64,000 nt of DNA from Bacteroidales bacterium (GCA_009777095.1 WRMN01000002.1:1-64000); one strand, 5' to 3'. Positions 35,466 to 44,919 are shown, counted from the first letter of the stretch. Numbers and translations are program-made. Notes: generated by a model from the letters alone, not told the origin.

Positions 35466-35645
35466 ACAATGATAAAACACTTATTCGCCTTACTTTCGTT
35501 TACCATAGCGAACAGGAATTATCCATTTATACAATCAATAAAGAGTACACTCATCTCAGCGAGGATCATGTCCTTACCATTGGCGGTTAAGGACAGATTT
35601 TATCCCCATCTCCACTTGTAATACAAATATACGCGCACTGTAAAT

Positions 35646-37094
35646 TCAACGAAGATGCATTTGATTATGGTATTTGTCAAACATATCTAACTTCACAGCT
35701 TTTCCGCGCGGAACGTAAATCTTCATTTTCATTAACTCGCCCGACCATTTAGTTTTCTTGTCGAATACAAAAGGTTCTAATAGCAACAAAGAATCCTTTA
35801 GAAAAGCTTTTTGGAGCATGTTATCTACATTCTCTTGCGCCATATATCTGTTTCGTCCGGCAGCGCGACAGGTATATTTTATGCGAATAGCCCCTGTATC
35901 ACTTACGGGTATAATTTTTACCTGCGGCAATAAATAAAAAGAGGTCTGCCCTGCCGATTTCGCCGACCACAAGGCCGAAAAAGCACGTTTATCACGATAA
36001 TCAAAAATCATTTGATTATGCTTGGCCTTATATTTATCGCTCACATTGATATATAAGGTATCAGAACTGTGTTCTACTACGACCTGCGCTGTTTCCTTTT
36101 CCCAATAAGTATAAGCACGTAAGGCGGGAAAAGACACTGCCGACAGGCCGATTACAGCGGCTATCCAGCATAAAAAGACGAGCAACCCTATTCTATACTT
36201 ATCTCTAAAACCCATTATAGCTTTAACGGCAAGATATACCAAGCCCATAAATGGAAGGAACAATACCAGGGCTAAGAATAATTTAAATAAAAATGCACAG
36301 GGCCCGATATGTACATAGTCCAACAAACCAAATACCGTAATATTCGGCGCAACATCGAACAGCAACAAAGAGGGAATCAATAAAAATCCGCTTAACGCTA
36401 TTATTAACAGTATTATCCCGAAAAAGATGATAAATAGGCGGGCTATAAAATTAAGCATGCGTACAAGCCCGTTCTCCTGCGGCTTTTCGGTATCTTCCAG
36501 TAGTTTTTTTTCTATACCGGAAACAGTGGGTTTATGTTTACCGTACATTTCCAATTTTTCTTTGGGCGTATGCGCCGCCGGCATCACTGCCCAGAGAATA
36601 AGATAGGCCAATATGGCCGTGCCGCTCATACTATGGTAAAAAAGAGGAAAGATAGAGAAACTAAAAAGGAAAAGAACAAAAAACAAACGAATAAATACAG
36701 CATCAATATTAAAATAGGCCGCCAGTCCGCTGCACACGCCGCCGATTATCTTATGTTCTTTATCGCGGTACAGCCGCCTACCAAGCCCCACAGGAGGTGT
36801 AACATTTGATGTCGTAGTATTTATTGGTTCATTATCTTCCATATCGTCGGGCATGCCCATAATGGCAATTACCTCTTCGACCATAGCGAGCGTTACTACC
36901 TGCGTTGGCTGTGATAGCTGCGCCGCCAGCAATTCGGCTAAACGTTCTTCTATATCTGACACAATTTCTTTGCCGCTTTCCTTATCGGCAAAATGTTTTT
37001 CCAAGCGGTCTAAATAATTTTTCAGCCGTTGATATGCGTCGCTGTCCACATTAAAAGCCAGCCGACCTATGCTTACTTTAACTGTTGTTTTCAT
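35646..37094 (-). CDS. PspC domain membrane protein (long)
   Basis: 482 aa. The N-terminal 90 residues are a conserved charged domain (TVKVSIGRLAFNVDSDAYQR) shared with the small PspC protein at 37441. The PspC domain follows (RLYRDKEHKIIGGVCSGLAAYF), then several membrane segments and a C-terminal periplasmic part with beta strands. PspC-type proteins take part in envelope stress and membrane integrity responses. It is the last gene of the pspC-padR-pspC unit; the PadR repressor gene lies 4 nt upstream. Its exact role is not known. Confidence 0.9.
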   Translation of the reverse strand: MKTTVKVSIGRLAFNVDSDAYQRLKNYLDRLEKHFADKESGKEIVSDIEERLAELLAAQLSQPTQVVTLAMVEEVIAIMGMPDDMEDNEPINTTTSNVTPPVGLGRRLYRDKEHKIIGGVCSGLAAYFNIDAVFIRLFFVLFLFSFSIFPLFYHSMSGTAILAYLILWAVMPAAHTPKEKLEMYGKHKPTVSGIEKKLLEDTEKPQENGLVRMLNFIARLFIIFFGIILLIIALSGFLLIPSLLLFDVAPNITVFGLLDYVHIGPCAFLFKLFLALVLFLPFMGLVYLAVKAIMGFRDKYRIGLLVFLCWIAAVIGLSAVSFPALRAYTYWEKETAQVVVEHSSDTLYINVSDKYKAKHNQMIFDYRDKRAFSALWSAKSAGQTSFYLLPQVKIIPVSDTGAIRIKYTCRAAGRNRYMAQENVDNMLQKAFLKDSLLLLEPFVFDKKTKWSGELMKMKIYVPRGKAVKLDMFDKYHNQMHLR

Positions 37095-37098
37095 AATT

Positions 37099-37434
37099 TT
37101 ATCGAATAGCGTTAATGGTTACAACTAATTCATCCCATGAGGCGTTTAATTCTTGCAGGAATTGGCGGCCTTTTTCGGTAATCATATAATACTTCCGCGG
37201 AGGGCCTTGCGGCGATTCCTCCCAACGGTAGTTTAATAAACCCTGATTTTTTTGGCGCATTAGCAGAGGGTAGAGGGTGCCTTCCACTACAATCATTTTC
37301 GCCGCTTTCAGCTCGTTGATAATAACCGTAGCATAAGCATCGTTACGGGCTAATATCAACAGTATGCAATACTCCAGAATGCCTTTCCGCATTTGGGCTT
37401 TCACATTATCCGTATTTATAGTTTCGACCGTCAT
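37099..37434 (-). CDS. PadR family transcriptional regulator
   Basis: 111 aa from the ATG at 37434; a TTG at 37440 is a weaker alternative. The PadR winged helix-turn-helix is clear: RKGILEYCILLILARNDAYA, then EGTLYPLLMRQKNQGLL, and the wing YRWEESPQGPPRKYY. The ligand-binding C-terminal helix is short (QFLQELNASWDEL). In Bacteroidota this arrangement with PspC genes is common, and the regulator probably controls its own operon. It lies 6 nt after the small pspC gene. Confidence 0.92.
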   Translation of the reverse strand: MTVETINTDNVKAQMRKGILEYCILLILARNDAYATVIINELKAAKMIVVEGTLYPLLMRQKNQGLLNYRWEESPQGPPRKYYMITEKGRQFLQELNASWDELVVTINAIR

Positions 37435-37440
37435 AAACAA

Positions 37441-38025
37441 TTATTTTTTAAATGTTTTTTCTTTAGTATAATTCCAGATATTTTCAATAGTTACCGGCTC
37501 GCCGTGCATCTCCAACTTTTGCGCAATAGTAGTAGCCTTGGGCGTTACTGCCCACAAAATAAGGTACAGAAAAAAGCCGAAGCCGCCTACGCAAAGCGCT
37601 GCAAGAAATATTACGCGTACAAGTATCACATCAAGGCCAAAATAAGCAGACAGGCCGCTACACACGCCTCCAAATACTACGCGGTCGGGGTCGCGGTACA
37701 ATTTTCGCACCCGCGAGGCGCTTGCGGCAGACAAGGACTGCTCTTCCCGCCCCTTCTCGCTAAATGTGGATTGGCCTTCGGGCGTACCCATAATGGCAAT
37801 GACCTTGTTTACCAAGTTCATACTAACCACTTGCTGCGGCAGCGGGGTTTGTTCACGGAAAATTTCGGCAATGCGCGATTCTATATCTTCCATCACCTCA
37901 GCCGCTTCCTTCCTGTCCGGAAAACTGGCTGCATAGTTGTCTAAATAACGGCTTAACTTGCTAAAGGCTTCTTCTTCAAGCGTAAAACAAAAGCCGCCAA
38001 TGTTTGCTGTAACTACTTTTTTCAT
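37441..38025 (-). CDS. PspC domain membrane protein (short)
   Basis: 194 aa. The charged N-terminal domain (TANIGGFCFTLEEEAFSKL) resembles that of the long PspC protein, followed by the PspC domain (KLYRDPDRVVFGGVCSGLSA) with two membrane segments (VIFLAALCVGGFGFFLYL). It is the first gene of the unit. The two PspC genes look like an old duplication on either side of the padR gene. Confidence 0.92.
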   Translation of the reverse strand: MKKVVTANIGGFCFTLEEEAFSKLSRYLDNYAASFPDRKEAAEVMEDIESRIAEIFREQTPLPQQVVSMNLVNKVIAIMGTPEGQSTFSEKGREEQSLSAASASRVRKLYRDPDRVVFGGVCSGLSAYFGLDVILVRVIFLAALCVGGFGFFLYLILWAVTPKATTIAQKLEMHGEPVTIENIWNYTKEKTFKK

Positions 38026-38062
38026 ATTTTATCTTTTTTAAATTGTAGAATATTTTGCAATG

Positions 38063-38070
38063 CAAATATA
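38063..38070 (-). promoter_or_regulatory. -7 promoter box of pspC-padR-pspC
   Basis: TATATTTG on the minus strand, 37 nt upstream of the ATG at 38025. Confidence 0.5.
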
Positions 38071-38163
38071 CGAATAAATTTTAATACCTTGTATCGCAAA
38101 GTATTATTTTTTTTAAATAAAATGCTAAAAGGCTGTTTTTGACTGTATTTCAACATTATTGTG

Positions 38164-38171
38164 TATCTTTG
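38164..38171 (+). promoter_or_regulatory. -7 promoter box of rpiB
   Basis: TATCTTTG, with a TTTG 22 bp upstream (38138-38141) as a possible -33. The leader to the ATG at 38247 is about 70 nt. Confidence 0.5.
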
Positions 38172-38246
38172 TAAAAAAATGGTGTCTTATGAGGATAATA
38201 AAATGTTAATTCTTTGATAATCAATAACTATAAATTGTTTCATGTT

Positions 38247-38687
38247 ATGCGAAAAATAGGAATAGCAGCCGACCATGCCGGCTTTGAACAAAAAGAATTG
38301 CTAAAAGCCTGTTTACAGGAGCAGGATATTGAAGTAAAAGATTTCGGTACATATTCTATCGAAAGCATGGATTACCCTGATGTAGCCCACCCCTTAGCCG
38401 TTGCTGTGGAAAAGGGCGAGGTAGCAGCAGGTATAGCACTTTGCGGATCGGGACAAGGCATGGCGATGACCCTGAATAAACATGTCGGCATTCGCGCAGC
38501 GCTTTGCTGGCTGCCTGCAATTGCCCGCATAGCCCGCAATCATAACGATGCCAATATCTGTGTGTTGCCTGCCCGTTTTATTGACGAGGCCACAGCCATA
38601 GCCATTGTGCAACAATTCCTCGCCGCTCCTTTCGACGGCGGCCGCCACGAACAACGCATAGAGAAAATGGCTCAGGGTAAAGGATAA
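38247..38687 (+). CDS. rpiB: Ribose-5-phosphate isomerase B
   Basis: 146 aa from the ATG at 38247 (MRKIGIAADHAGFE); the open frame extends to a TTG at 38214 with no family-like residues. RpiB interconverts ribose-5-phosphate and ribulose-5-phosphate, linking to pentose use. The catalytic cysteine is in IALCGSGQGMAMTLNK, and ADHAGF, GIRAAL and ARNHNDANICVLPAR complete the site. It leads the rpiB-trmH group, and the methyltransferase gene starts 28 nt later. Confidence 0.96.
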   Translation: MRKIGIAADHAGFEQKELLKACLQEQDIEVKDFGTYSIESMDYPDVAHPLAVAVEKGEVAAGIALCGSGQGMAMTLNKHVGIRAALCWLPAIARIARNHNDANICVLPARFIDEATAIAIVQQFLAAPFDGGRHEQRIEKMAQGKG

Positions 38688-38715
38688 TTCATAATTTTAA
38701 ATTCTTAGTTGGATA

Positions 38716-39246
38716 ATGCCCCGTAAACTTCTCAATAGTGAACTGCCGCGTTTAACGCCGCAGGATTTTAAAGCGGCAGAAAAGGCTCCTATAGTCTTAT
38801 TGCTTGATAATGTGCGCAGTCAACATAATATAGGCGCGGCTTTTCGTACCGCCGATGCCTTCCGTATCGCAAAAATTTATTTATGTGGCATTTGCGCTGT
38901 TCCGCCCGGCGCCGAAATTCACAAAGCAGCCTTGGGCGCTGAGGATACGGTTGATTGGCAGTATGAGCAGCATGTCATTACCGCTATTGTAGCTTTAAAG
39001 CAGGAAGGATATACACTGATTGCCGTGGAACAGGCCGAAAACAGCGTGGCTTTGCATGATTTTAAGCCCGAAAAAGATAAAAAATATGCCTTGGTTTTTG
39101 GAAATGAAGTGAAAGGCGTGCAGCAACAAGTGGTAGATAATTGTGATTTCGTGTTGGAAATACCGCAGTGGGGGACTAAGCATTCCTTAAACGTTTCGGT
39201 AAGCATAGGGGTAATTTTGTGGGATATAGTGGCAAAATTAAGATAA
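38716..39246 (+). CDS. TrmH (SpoU) family RNA methyltransferase
   Basis: 176 aa. The SPOUT knot signatures are present: VLLLDNVRSQHNIGAAFRTA at the N terminus, LVFGNEVKGVQQQVVDNC in the middle and the SAM-binding loop LEIPQWGTKHSLNVSVSIG at the C terminus. These enzymes 2'-O-methylate tRNA or rRNA riboses; the exact target cannot be set. It lies 28 nt after rpiB and 42 nt before rpoN. Confidence 0.93.
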   Translation: MPRKLLNSELPRLTPQDFKAAEKAPIVLLLDNVRSQHNIGAAFRTADAFRIAKIYLCGICAVPPGAEIHKAALGAEDTVDWQYEQHVITAIVALKQEGYTLIAVEQAENSVALHDFKPEKDKKYALVFGNEVKGVQQQVVDNCDFVLEIPQWGTKHSLNVSVSIGVILWDIVAKLR

Positions 39247-39252
39247 ACTTAC

Positions 39253-39260
39253 TAACTTTG
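39253..39260 (+). promoter_or_regulatory. -7 promoter box of rpoN
   Basis: TAACTTTG, 28 nt before the rpoN ATG at 39289. Confidence 0.5.
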
Positions 39261-39288
39261 CAAGTTAGAATTTTTTAATTTTATCGCT

Positions 39289-40695
39289 ATGCTTAAGCAA
39301 GTGCTTCAACAATCGCTGCAACAAAAACTGTCGCCTAAACAGGTGCAGGTGGTTCGCATGTTGCAGTTGCCGGTCTTGCAACTGGAGCAGCGGATAGAAA
39401 AAGAATTAGAGGAAAATCCGGCGCTCGAAGAAGTAATAACGTGCACGGAAGAAGAGGAGGGGAACATCAGCATTGATGAGTATGTCAACCATGAACCCTC
39501 TGCCCGTATTTATAACACGTTTTCATCGTCGGGCGCTGTTTTGGGTAATTTTCCCACGCTTTCGGCCAAAGAAAGCTTGCAGGAACAATTAGAAATGCAA
39601 TTGCGGTATCTTCACTTAAACGAACAGCAATTGGCCATAGCTTTGTTCCTTATACGCAGTTTGGATACCGATGGTTATTTGCGCCGCAACATGGCTTCAT
39701 TAGTTGATGATATTGCTTTTCATTCGAATATAGAAACTTCGGAGCAAGAGTTAGAGGCCATGTTAAAGACGATTCAGCATTTTGAACCCATAGGAGTGGC
39801 TGCCCGCAATCTTCAGGAGTGCCTGCTGATTCAACTGGAAAATAAAGAACAAACAATTGCCGTAGTAACGGCCATTACTATACTTTTCAAACAGTTTGAA
39901 AATTTCAGCAACCGTGCTTTCGACCGTATAAAAGAAAAGCTGCAACTGAGCGATGAGAATTTTAAGGAGGCGTTGAATGTTATCACCCATCTGAATCCTA
40001 AGCCGGGTGCAAGTATTGATAATATAGACGACCGAATGAACCATGTCATTCCCGACTTTTTATTAGAGATGAAAAACGGCGAATTTCAACTCATCATGCC
40101 GCGCTATACCATTCCCGACCTGCGTATTAATCGACGTTATCAGGATATGCTGAAACGCGAGGAAAAGGCCAAAACCAAGCAGGATAAAGAAATGCTAATC
40201 TTTCTTCGGCAGAAAATCGAATCGGCCAAATGGTTCATTGATGCTTTGAAGCAGCGGCAGGACACCTTGATGCATACCATGCAGGCGATTCTTGATTACC
40301 AAAGCGATTATTTCAGAGAAGGCGACGAAAGTCTGCTGCGGCCTATGGCGCTGAAACATATTGCAGCAATGGCAAATCTTGATATTTCGACAATTTCACG
40401 AGTGGCGGCCAGCAAATATATTCAAACACATTTCGGTATATTTTCGCTCAAGCATTTTTTCTCAGATGGAGCTACTAACGATTCAGGCGAAGAGATGTCT
40501 ATCCGTAACGTCAAAAAAATTCTTATAGAATTTATCGAAGAAGAAGACAAAGCGAATCCATTATCGGACGAAGAATTGGCAGAGATGATGCAGAAGCGAG
40601 GTTTTAGCTTTGCCCGTCGCACCATTGCCAAGTACCGCGAGCAGTTGAATATTCCTACTTCGCGGGTGCGGAAAAGATCGCTACTGTTGCGTTAA
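39289..40695 (+). CDS. rpoN: RNA polymerase sigma-54 factor
   Basis: 468 aa. Region I is the Gln-rich N terminus (SLQQKLSPKQVQVVRMLQLP) that contacts the enhancer-binding protein. An acidic region II follows, then the core-binding domain, the HTH (MALKHIAAMANLDISTISRV) and the RpoN box ARRTIAKYREQLNIPTSRVR at the C terminus. Sigma-54 promoters (TGGCAC-N5-TTGCA) were not searched systematically. No enhancer-binding ATPase is encoded in the window. Confidence 0.97.
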   Translation: MLKQVLQQSLQQKLSPKQVQVVRMLQLPVLQLEQRIEKELEENPALEEVITCTEEEEGNISIDEYVNHEPSARIYNTFSSSGAVLGNFPTLSAKESLQEQLEMQLRYLHLNEQQLAIALFLIRSLDTDGYLRRNMASLVDDIAFHSNIETSEQELEAMLKTIQHFEPIGVAARNLQECLLIQLENKEQTIAVVTAITILFKQFENFSNRAFDRIKEKLQLSDENFKEALNVITHLNPKPGASIDNIDDRMNHVIPDFLLEMKNGEFQLIMPRYTIPDLRINRRYQDMLKREEKAKTKQDKEMLIFLRQKIESAKWFIDALKQRQDTLMHTMQAILDYQSDYFREGDESLLRPMALKHIAAMANLDISTISRVAASKYIQTHFGIFSLKHFFSDGATNDSGEEMSIRNVKKILIEFIEEEDKANPLSDEELAEMMQKRGFSFARRTIAKYREQLNIPTSRVRKRSLLLR

Positions 40696-40730
40696 AAATG
40701 GAAGAGGTAGGCCAACGGCAAGGAAGAAAA

Positions 40731-42116
40731 CTATTTTCGCACCCTTTTGACAAACTCCTCGACCTCCGGCGAGCCGCCCTGATACACTAAGTAGCCGTTG
40801 TAGGGTTCGCGTTCGGTAATTTCGTCGTTAATAGGCGTGAGCATTATTTTTTTCACTTCTTCCATGTCGTGCGTTTGTCCCAAGGCCCAGCCTAATTTTA
40901 TGAAAGCCACTTCGGGAAGCATGTTGCCGGCGGGGATAATGCCTTTGGCCATCATGTCGCGTCCGGTGTCATACACAAACATGTGCACATAGCCCCATAT
41001 TGTTTGCACAGTCATATATTGGTGAACCCCGGCTTTGTGGGCGCGTTCAATGGCGGGATACATTTCTTTGTTTACATGCCCCAAGCCTGTGCCTACCCAT
41101 ACAACCCCTTTATAACCGTTGTCGGTAATAGCATCTAAGGTGTCGGGCTTCATGCCCGGATAATAGTAGAGCATGGTTACCCTGTCGTCGAAGGTCGGGA
41201 TAATTTTTACATTTTTATCCTGCCTGCGGCGATTGTAATCTTCCTTGATAGGCGTTAATCCTTTCCGTGTGATGCGTGCCACCGGAGTGTCGCCTATGGT
41301 GCGGAAGGTGGAACGGTAAGAAGAGTGCATTTTGCGCACGCGCGTTCCTCTGTGCAGCAAGCCATACTCATCGGAGGTGGGGCCGAACATGCACACTAAC
41401 ACCTCGGCAATGTTTCCGCGCCCTGCGGCGGTCATAGCGTGCATAAGATTGAGCGCCGCATCGGAGCTCGGGCGGTCGGACGAACGTTGCGAACCTACTA
41501 AAATAACAGGCACAGGGAGGTTCTGGCACATAAAGGTCAACACTGCGCCTGTATGGTGCAGTGTATCGGTTCCGTGCCCGATAACAATGCCGTCGATGCC
41601 GTTTTCAATTTCTTTTCCGATTTGTTTGGCCAAGGCTACATATTGTGTAGGTCCCATGTTTTCGGAAAAAACAGCGAATATTTTTTCCGTGTCCAAGTTG
41701 CAAATTTCTGCTAATTCAGGCACAGCGCCATACAATTCTCCCGGAGAAAAGGCAGGAATTACGGCTCCTGTTCTGTAGTCTAAGCGGGAAGCAATGGTGC
41801 CGCCTGTTCCCAACAATTTCACGTGAGGCAATCCGGGCGTGTAGGGAAATTCCTTTTCAGGCACTTTATAGTTAGCTTTTTTATAACCTACTTCTTTCAT
41901 TCCTGTAACAGTGCGAATATCAATACCGATATTGTAACCGGTTGATATTTTTACAACGATATGAAATTGATCATCATTTACTGCACGCGGCAACACTGTG
42001 CCTTTAAAGTTTCCCCGCGTGGTTTCCATTTCTACTGTTCCCCATACGCGGACATTATATTTCTTTAGTATTTCAAGGGCTTCTCCCTTATATCCTTGGA
42101 AAAAATCTTCACTCAT
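40731..42116 (-). CDS. gatD: Glu-tRNA(Gln) amidotransferase subunit D (archaeal type)
   Basis: 461 aa. GatD is the asparaginase-like subunit that releases ammonia from glutamine or asparagine for GatE. The N-terminal region (FKGTVLPRAVNDDQFHIVV and STGYNIGID) is the GatD-specific domain absent from plain L-asparaginases. The asparaginase domain follows, with catalytic Thr motifs LLGTGGTIASRLDYRTGAV and GIVIGHGTDTLHHTG. The gene starts 2 nt after the gatE stop. The GatDE system is known and characterised from archaea; bacteria normally use GatCAB or GlnRS. This makes the pair a likely old transfer. Confidence 0.93.
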   Translation of the reverse strand: MSEDFFQGYKGEALEILKKYNVRVWGTVEMETTRGNFKGTVLPRAVNDDQFHIVVKISTGYNIGIDIRTVTGMKEVGYKKANYKVPEKEFPYTPGLPHVKLLGTGGTIASRLDYRTGAVIPAFSPGELYGAVPELAEICNLDTEKIFAVFSENMGPTQYVALAKQIGKEIENGIDGIVIGHGTDTLHHTGAVLTFMCQNLPVPVILVGSQRSSDRPSSDAALNLMHAMTAAGRGNIAEVLVCMFGPTSDEYGLLHRGTRVRKMHSSYRSTFRTIGDTPVARITRKGLTPIKEDYNRRRQDKNVKIIPTFDDRVTMLYYYPGMKPDTLDAITDNGYKGVVWVGTGLGHVNKEMYPAIERAHKAGVHQYMTVQTIWGYVHMFVYDTGRDMMAKGIIPAGNMLPEVAFIKLGWALGQTHDMEEVKKIMLTPINDEITEREPYNGYLVYQGGSPEVEEFVKRVRK

Positions 42117-42118
42117 AA

Positions 42119-44077
42119 TTATTTAATTTCTTTTACCAATTCGCTTAAATTTACATTTCCTACGCTAACAGCACGGACGCCGCCCATGATACTGTTTATT
42201 TTGTCCTGTGGGCTTGTGTTTTTCCGGACGGGAGCAAAGGTGTTCTCCAATAACCTTACTCTGCTGATAATATCGGCCTTTGATATCTTTTTGAATTTTA
42301 AGTCAGTTAAAATGGATTCAAAGTCCATGTCGGGGTGTAGGAACATTTGCAGGAGGACGCTTGGCGCAATGGCCGTATCCAACTGTTTATCCTTTAAGAA
42401 TACGAACAAATCATATATCTTATTTATAGCAAAAGGTATTGTTTTATGCTGCCCGTGCAGGTGTTTTAAACGATGCCCGAAAAAGACGCCGATAAACTTT
42501 GGGTTTAACGAGAGTTCGTTAATAATACGTTGCATCAGGGGATAATAATTTTTTGAAAAGATATACCGATACGTATCTTCGGGAATTTCCCAATCGGCAA
42601 ACTGTTGGTATCTTTCGGAAAAATCTTCAGCTACATTTTTTCGGAGTTTGTCAATGTAGGCGTCTTCGAGCGGAATAGGAACGGAATCGGTATCGGGGTA
42701 CATACGGTCGGCGCCCGGAAGAACGCGCTCAAAGATGGTTGTGCCGTCTTCAAAACTTTTACGGGTTTCCGGAGGAATGCCGTCGAAGGTCATCAGCGCT
42801 CTTTCCTCAATGGTTTCCAAAGCGGTCTTAATATCTTCGTCCGGACCCCAGAATACAATTTGTGCATCGTCGGCTCCTGCGTTGAGTTTTTTTGTTATAG
42901 TATTCCAACTCTTTGGGTCGAACAGGGGTTGCAAGTCTTCCGAAGAGGTCATATTAGGCCTTTCGATGCAGGCAATTACTTTCAGGCGGTGAACAAATTC
43001 ATCATGAAAAGAATAATTGGGCTGTGTAAAATGAGAGAGTAAATCTTTGAAACAGGGAAGATTCACTGCATACATCTTTTCTTTTCTTCCTGTCGTTTTT
43101 TCTGCGATTTCATACAAGGCGGAAAATTCCGATGGCAGTAATTCCATAGCGCTCAATTTCCAATCTTCCTTCTTACAACGTTTCGTTAATATTTCACGAA
43201 TGTGCAACAAAGCCCACTGGCGGAAGGCCTCGTTGTGGGTCAGTTCCGGAATCCAATTGGTGCGGGCAACGCCTTTTATTTCCACCCTATGGCCTCCGCG
43301 GCAGCTTACATTAACATCTTCCCGTCCTGCGCCTATGCCTGTCCTGACCTTGTTCGTGCTTCTGTTCAAAAAGCGAATGTGGTCGCAGACTTCTTTCACC
43401 TCGTCGGGATTCTTCATGTCGGGGTGTGTTACCGTTTCAATCAGCGGCATGCCCAGTCGGTCGGTGCGGTAGATGCGCCTGTGTCCGATGTCGGAAACTT
43501 CACGGCAGGAATCTTCTTCCACGCTTAATTGAATTAGCCCTATTTTTCGACCATTTCTCAGGGTAAGTTCTCCGTCAACCCCGATAATGGCCGTTCGTTG
43601 GAATCCGGTAGGAATAGAGCCGTCTAAGTACTGTTTTCGGGTAATATGTATTTCGCCGACCACTTTCAGTTTCGACAATAAAGATATTTCAATAGCAATA
43701 TCTATGGCTTCCCAGTCGATGGGAAAAGGCGGCGTATCATCAACATCGTAGGTGCAGGCTGTTTTGTTTGCGATACGATAGATGATTTCTTTTTTTGTCC
43801 GAAATTCCATCAGTGCGGTACCGTCGTACTCTCCCAACTCGGAAAGCGTAGGCCGCATGTGCCGTATCAACTCCGCATCAAACTCGTCGGGTTGCTGGTA
43901 AAAGCCCGCCGGGCAATGGCAAAACAGTTTCTTTTTAGTTAGTAATTGTTGGTGCACTTCCAGACCCGACATAAAACCTATTCGGTCGTAATCTGCTTGC
44001 GTAGCCTTCTTGCGTTCAACATAGCCGATAGCCTTTTTGGTGGCCTCGTAGTTCTTTAAAGCGTTATTGTTATCCAC
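42119..44077 (-). CDS. gatE: Glu-tRNA(Gln) amidotransferase subunit E (archaeal type)
   Basis: 652 aa, the full length of archaeal GatE. GatE phosphorylates Glu-tRNA(Gln) and amidates it. The GatB-type signature is at the N terminus (SGLEVHQQLLTKKKLFCHC) and the cradle domain follows (GRKIGLIQLSVEEDSCREV, MPLIETVTHPDM, VNVSCRGGHRVEIKGV). The AspRS-like insert typical of GatE, not GatB, covers about residues 330-450 and ends in LPGADRMYPDTDSVPI. The C-terminal tail is YqeY-like. It is the first gene of the gatE-gatD unit and has its own -7 box. The partner GluRS must accept tRNA(Gln); gltX in this window is the candidate. Confidence 0.93.
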   Translation of the reverse strand: MDNNNALKNYEATKKAIGYVERKKATQADYDRIGFMSGLEVHQQLLTKKKLFCHCPAGFYQQPDEFDAELIRHMRPTLSELGEYDGTALMEFRTKKEIIYRIANKTACTYDVDDTPPFPIDWEAIDIAIEISLLSKLKVVGEIHITRKQYLDGSIPTGFQRTAIIGVDGELTLRNGRKIGLIQLSVEEDSCREVSDIGHRRIYRTDRLGMPLIETVTHPDMKNPDEVKEVCDHIRFLNRSTNKVRTGIGAGREDVNVSCRGGHRVEIKGVARTNWIPELTHNEAFRQWALLHIREILTKRCKKEDWKLSAMELLPSEFSALYEIAEKTTGRKEKMYAVNLPCFKDLLSHFTQPNYSFHDEFVHRLKVIACIERPNMTSSEDLQPLFDPKSWNTITKKLNAGADDAQIVFWGPDEDIKTALETIEERALMTFDGIPPETRKSFEDGTTIFERVLPGADRMYPDTDSVPIPLEDAYIDKLRKNVAEDFSERYQQFADWEIPEDTYRYIFSKNYYPLMQRIINELSLNPKFIGVFFGHRLKHLHGQHKTIPFAINKIYDLFVFLKDKQLDTAIAPSVLLQMFLHPDMDFESILTDLKFKKISKADIISRVRLLENTFAPVRKNTSPQDKINSIMGGVRAVSVGNVNLSELVKEIK

Positions 44078-44144
44078 GTATTTTGGTTTAATTGTTTATC
44101 AGTTTATAAAATAGAATTCTGTCGTAAATTCAACTTGTAAGTTA

Positions 44145-44152
44145 CAAAGATA
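44145..44152 (-). promoter_or_regulatory. -7 promoter box of gatE-gatD
   Basis: TATCTTTG on the minus strand, 67 nt upstream of the gatE ATG at 44077. A separate promoter shows that gatED is not simply the end of the satD unit. Confidence 0.55.
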
Positions 44153-44166
44153 CAAATTAATTGTTG

Positions 44167-44919
44167 TTAATGTATAATTAAGCCGATAAATAGTGCAATA
44201 GTGAAACTTAAGAGTGTTCCTATCAAAATATATTCGGTATATGCCCGCTCTTGTATTTTAGTCAACTCTCCAAAGCGGAAAATTGATTTTGCCGCTAATA
44301 AGAATCCGATGCCTTCATAATATTTCAACAGTATAAAGCATAAAATCAGTATGCGTTCCAAATAGCCAATCCATCTTCCGGCCTTTTCAAGACCCTGCTT
44401 TCCACTTATAAGCTGTTCTATATAGTTATTCCATCTTTCGCCCTGTATGCCGTTTACATAATCCAATATCGTTTTTATGAAAATGCCGGCAGGTTTAACG
44501 ACTAATAAAAACGCCAATATGATAAGTAAGGTGTTTTGCTGTTGAAGCGCCGATAATAGTGTTATTATTATATCGGTTTGTGCTGTATATGTTATCCAGC
44601 ATATCACAATGACCAGTATATGTAACAATTGATCAATAACGAATTTTGCTATTGATTTATTTTTAAAATAAGTTTTACCCCAATCAATAAAAAAATGACT
44701 TACAGTTACAATAGTCGGAATAAGCCATTGTTCCCAGTCTTTTATAATCAGGAAAGCAATATAACAGAATAGGCCTGCGCAAAGAGCATGCATATAAAGT
44801 CCTGTCGATTTCCATTGTTTGCCGTTTTTTGAAGCAACAATACTATCCGACTGAAAGAAGAAATCAGTTATAACATGCGAGATAATAAGTAAGATGAATA
44901 AAGTGGCGGATTTTTCCAT
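44167..44919 (-). CDS. DUF3307 membrane protein
   Basis: 250 aa, strongly hydrophobic, about six membrane segments. The N-terminal LLIISHVITDFFFQSDSIVA and the HFFIDWGKTYF motif with its His/Asp pair are the DUF3307 hallmark. A cytoplasmic loop (GIQGERWNNYIEQLISGKQG) follows. The family often lies next to SatD-type proteins, as here, where it starts 4 nt after satD. The function is unknown. Confidence 0.87.
   Translation of the reverse strand: MEKSATLFILLIISHVITDFFFQSDSIVASKNGKQWKSTGLYMHALCAGLFCYIAFLIIKDWEQWLIPTIVTVSHFFIDWGKTYFKNKSIAKFVIDQLLHILVIVICWITYTAQTDIIITLLSALQQQNTLLIILAFLLVVKPAGIFIKTILDYVNGIQGERWNNYIEQLISGKQGLEKAGRWIGYLERILILCFILLKYYEGIGFLLAAKSIFRFGELTKIQERAYTEYILIGTLLSFTIALFIGLIIH

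Noticed and set aside
40731-42116. Plain type I or II L-asparaginase
   Set aside because: The asparaginase domain is present, but the GatD-specific N-terminal domain and the adjacent full-length gatE make GatD the better call.
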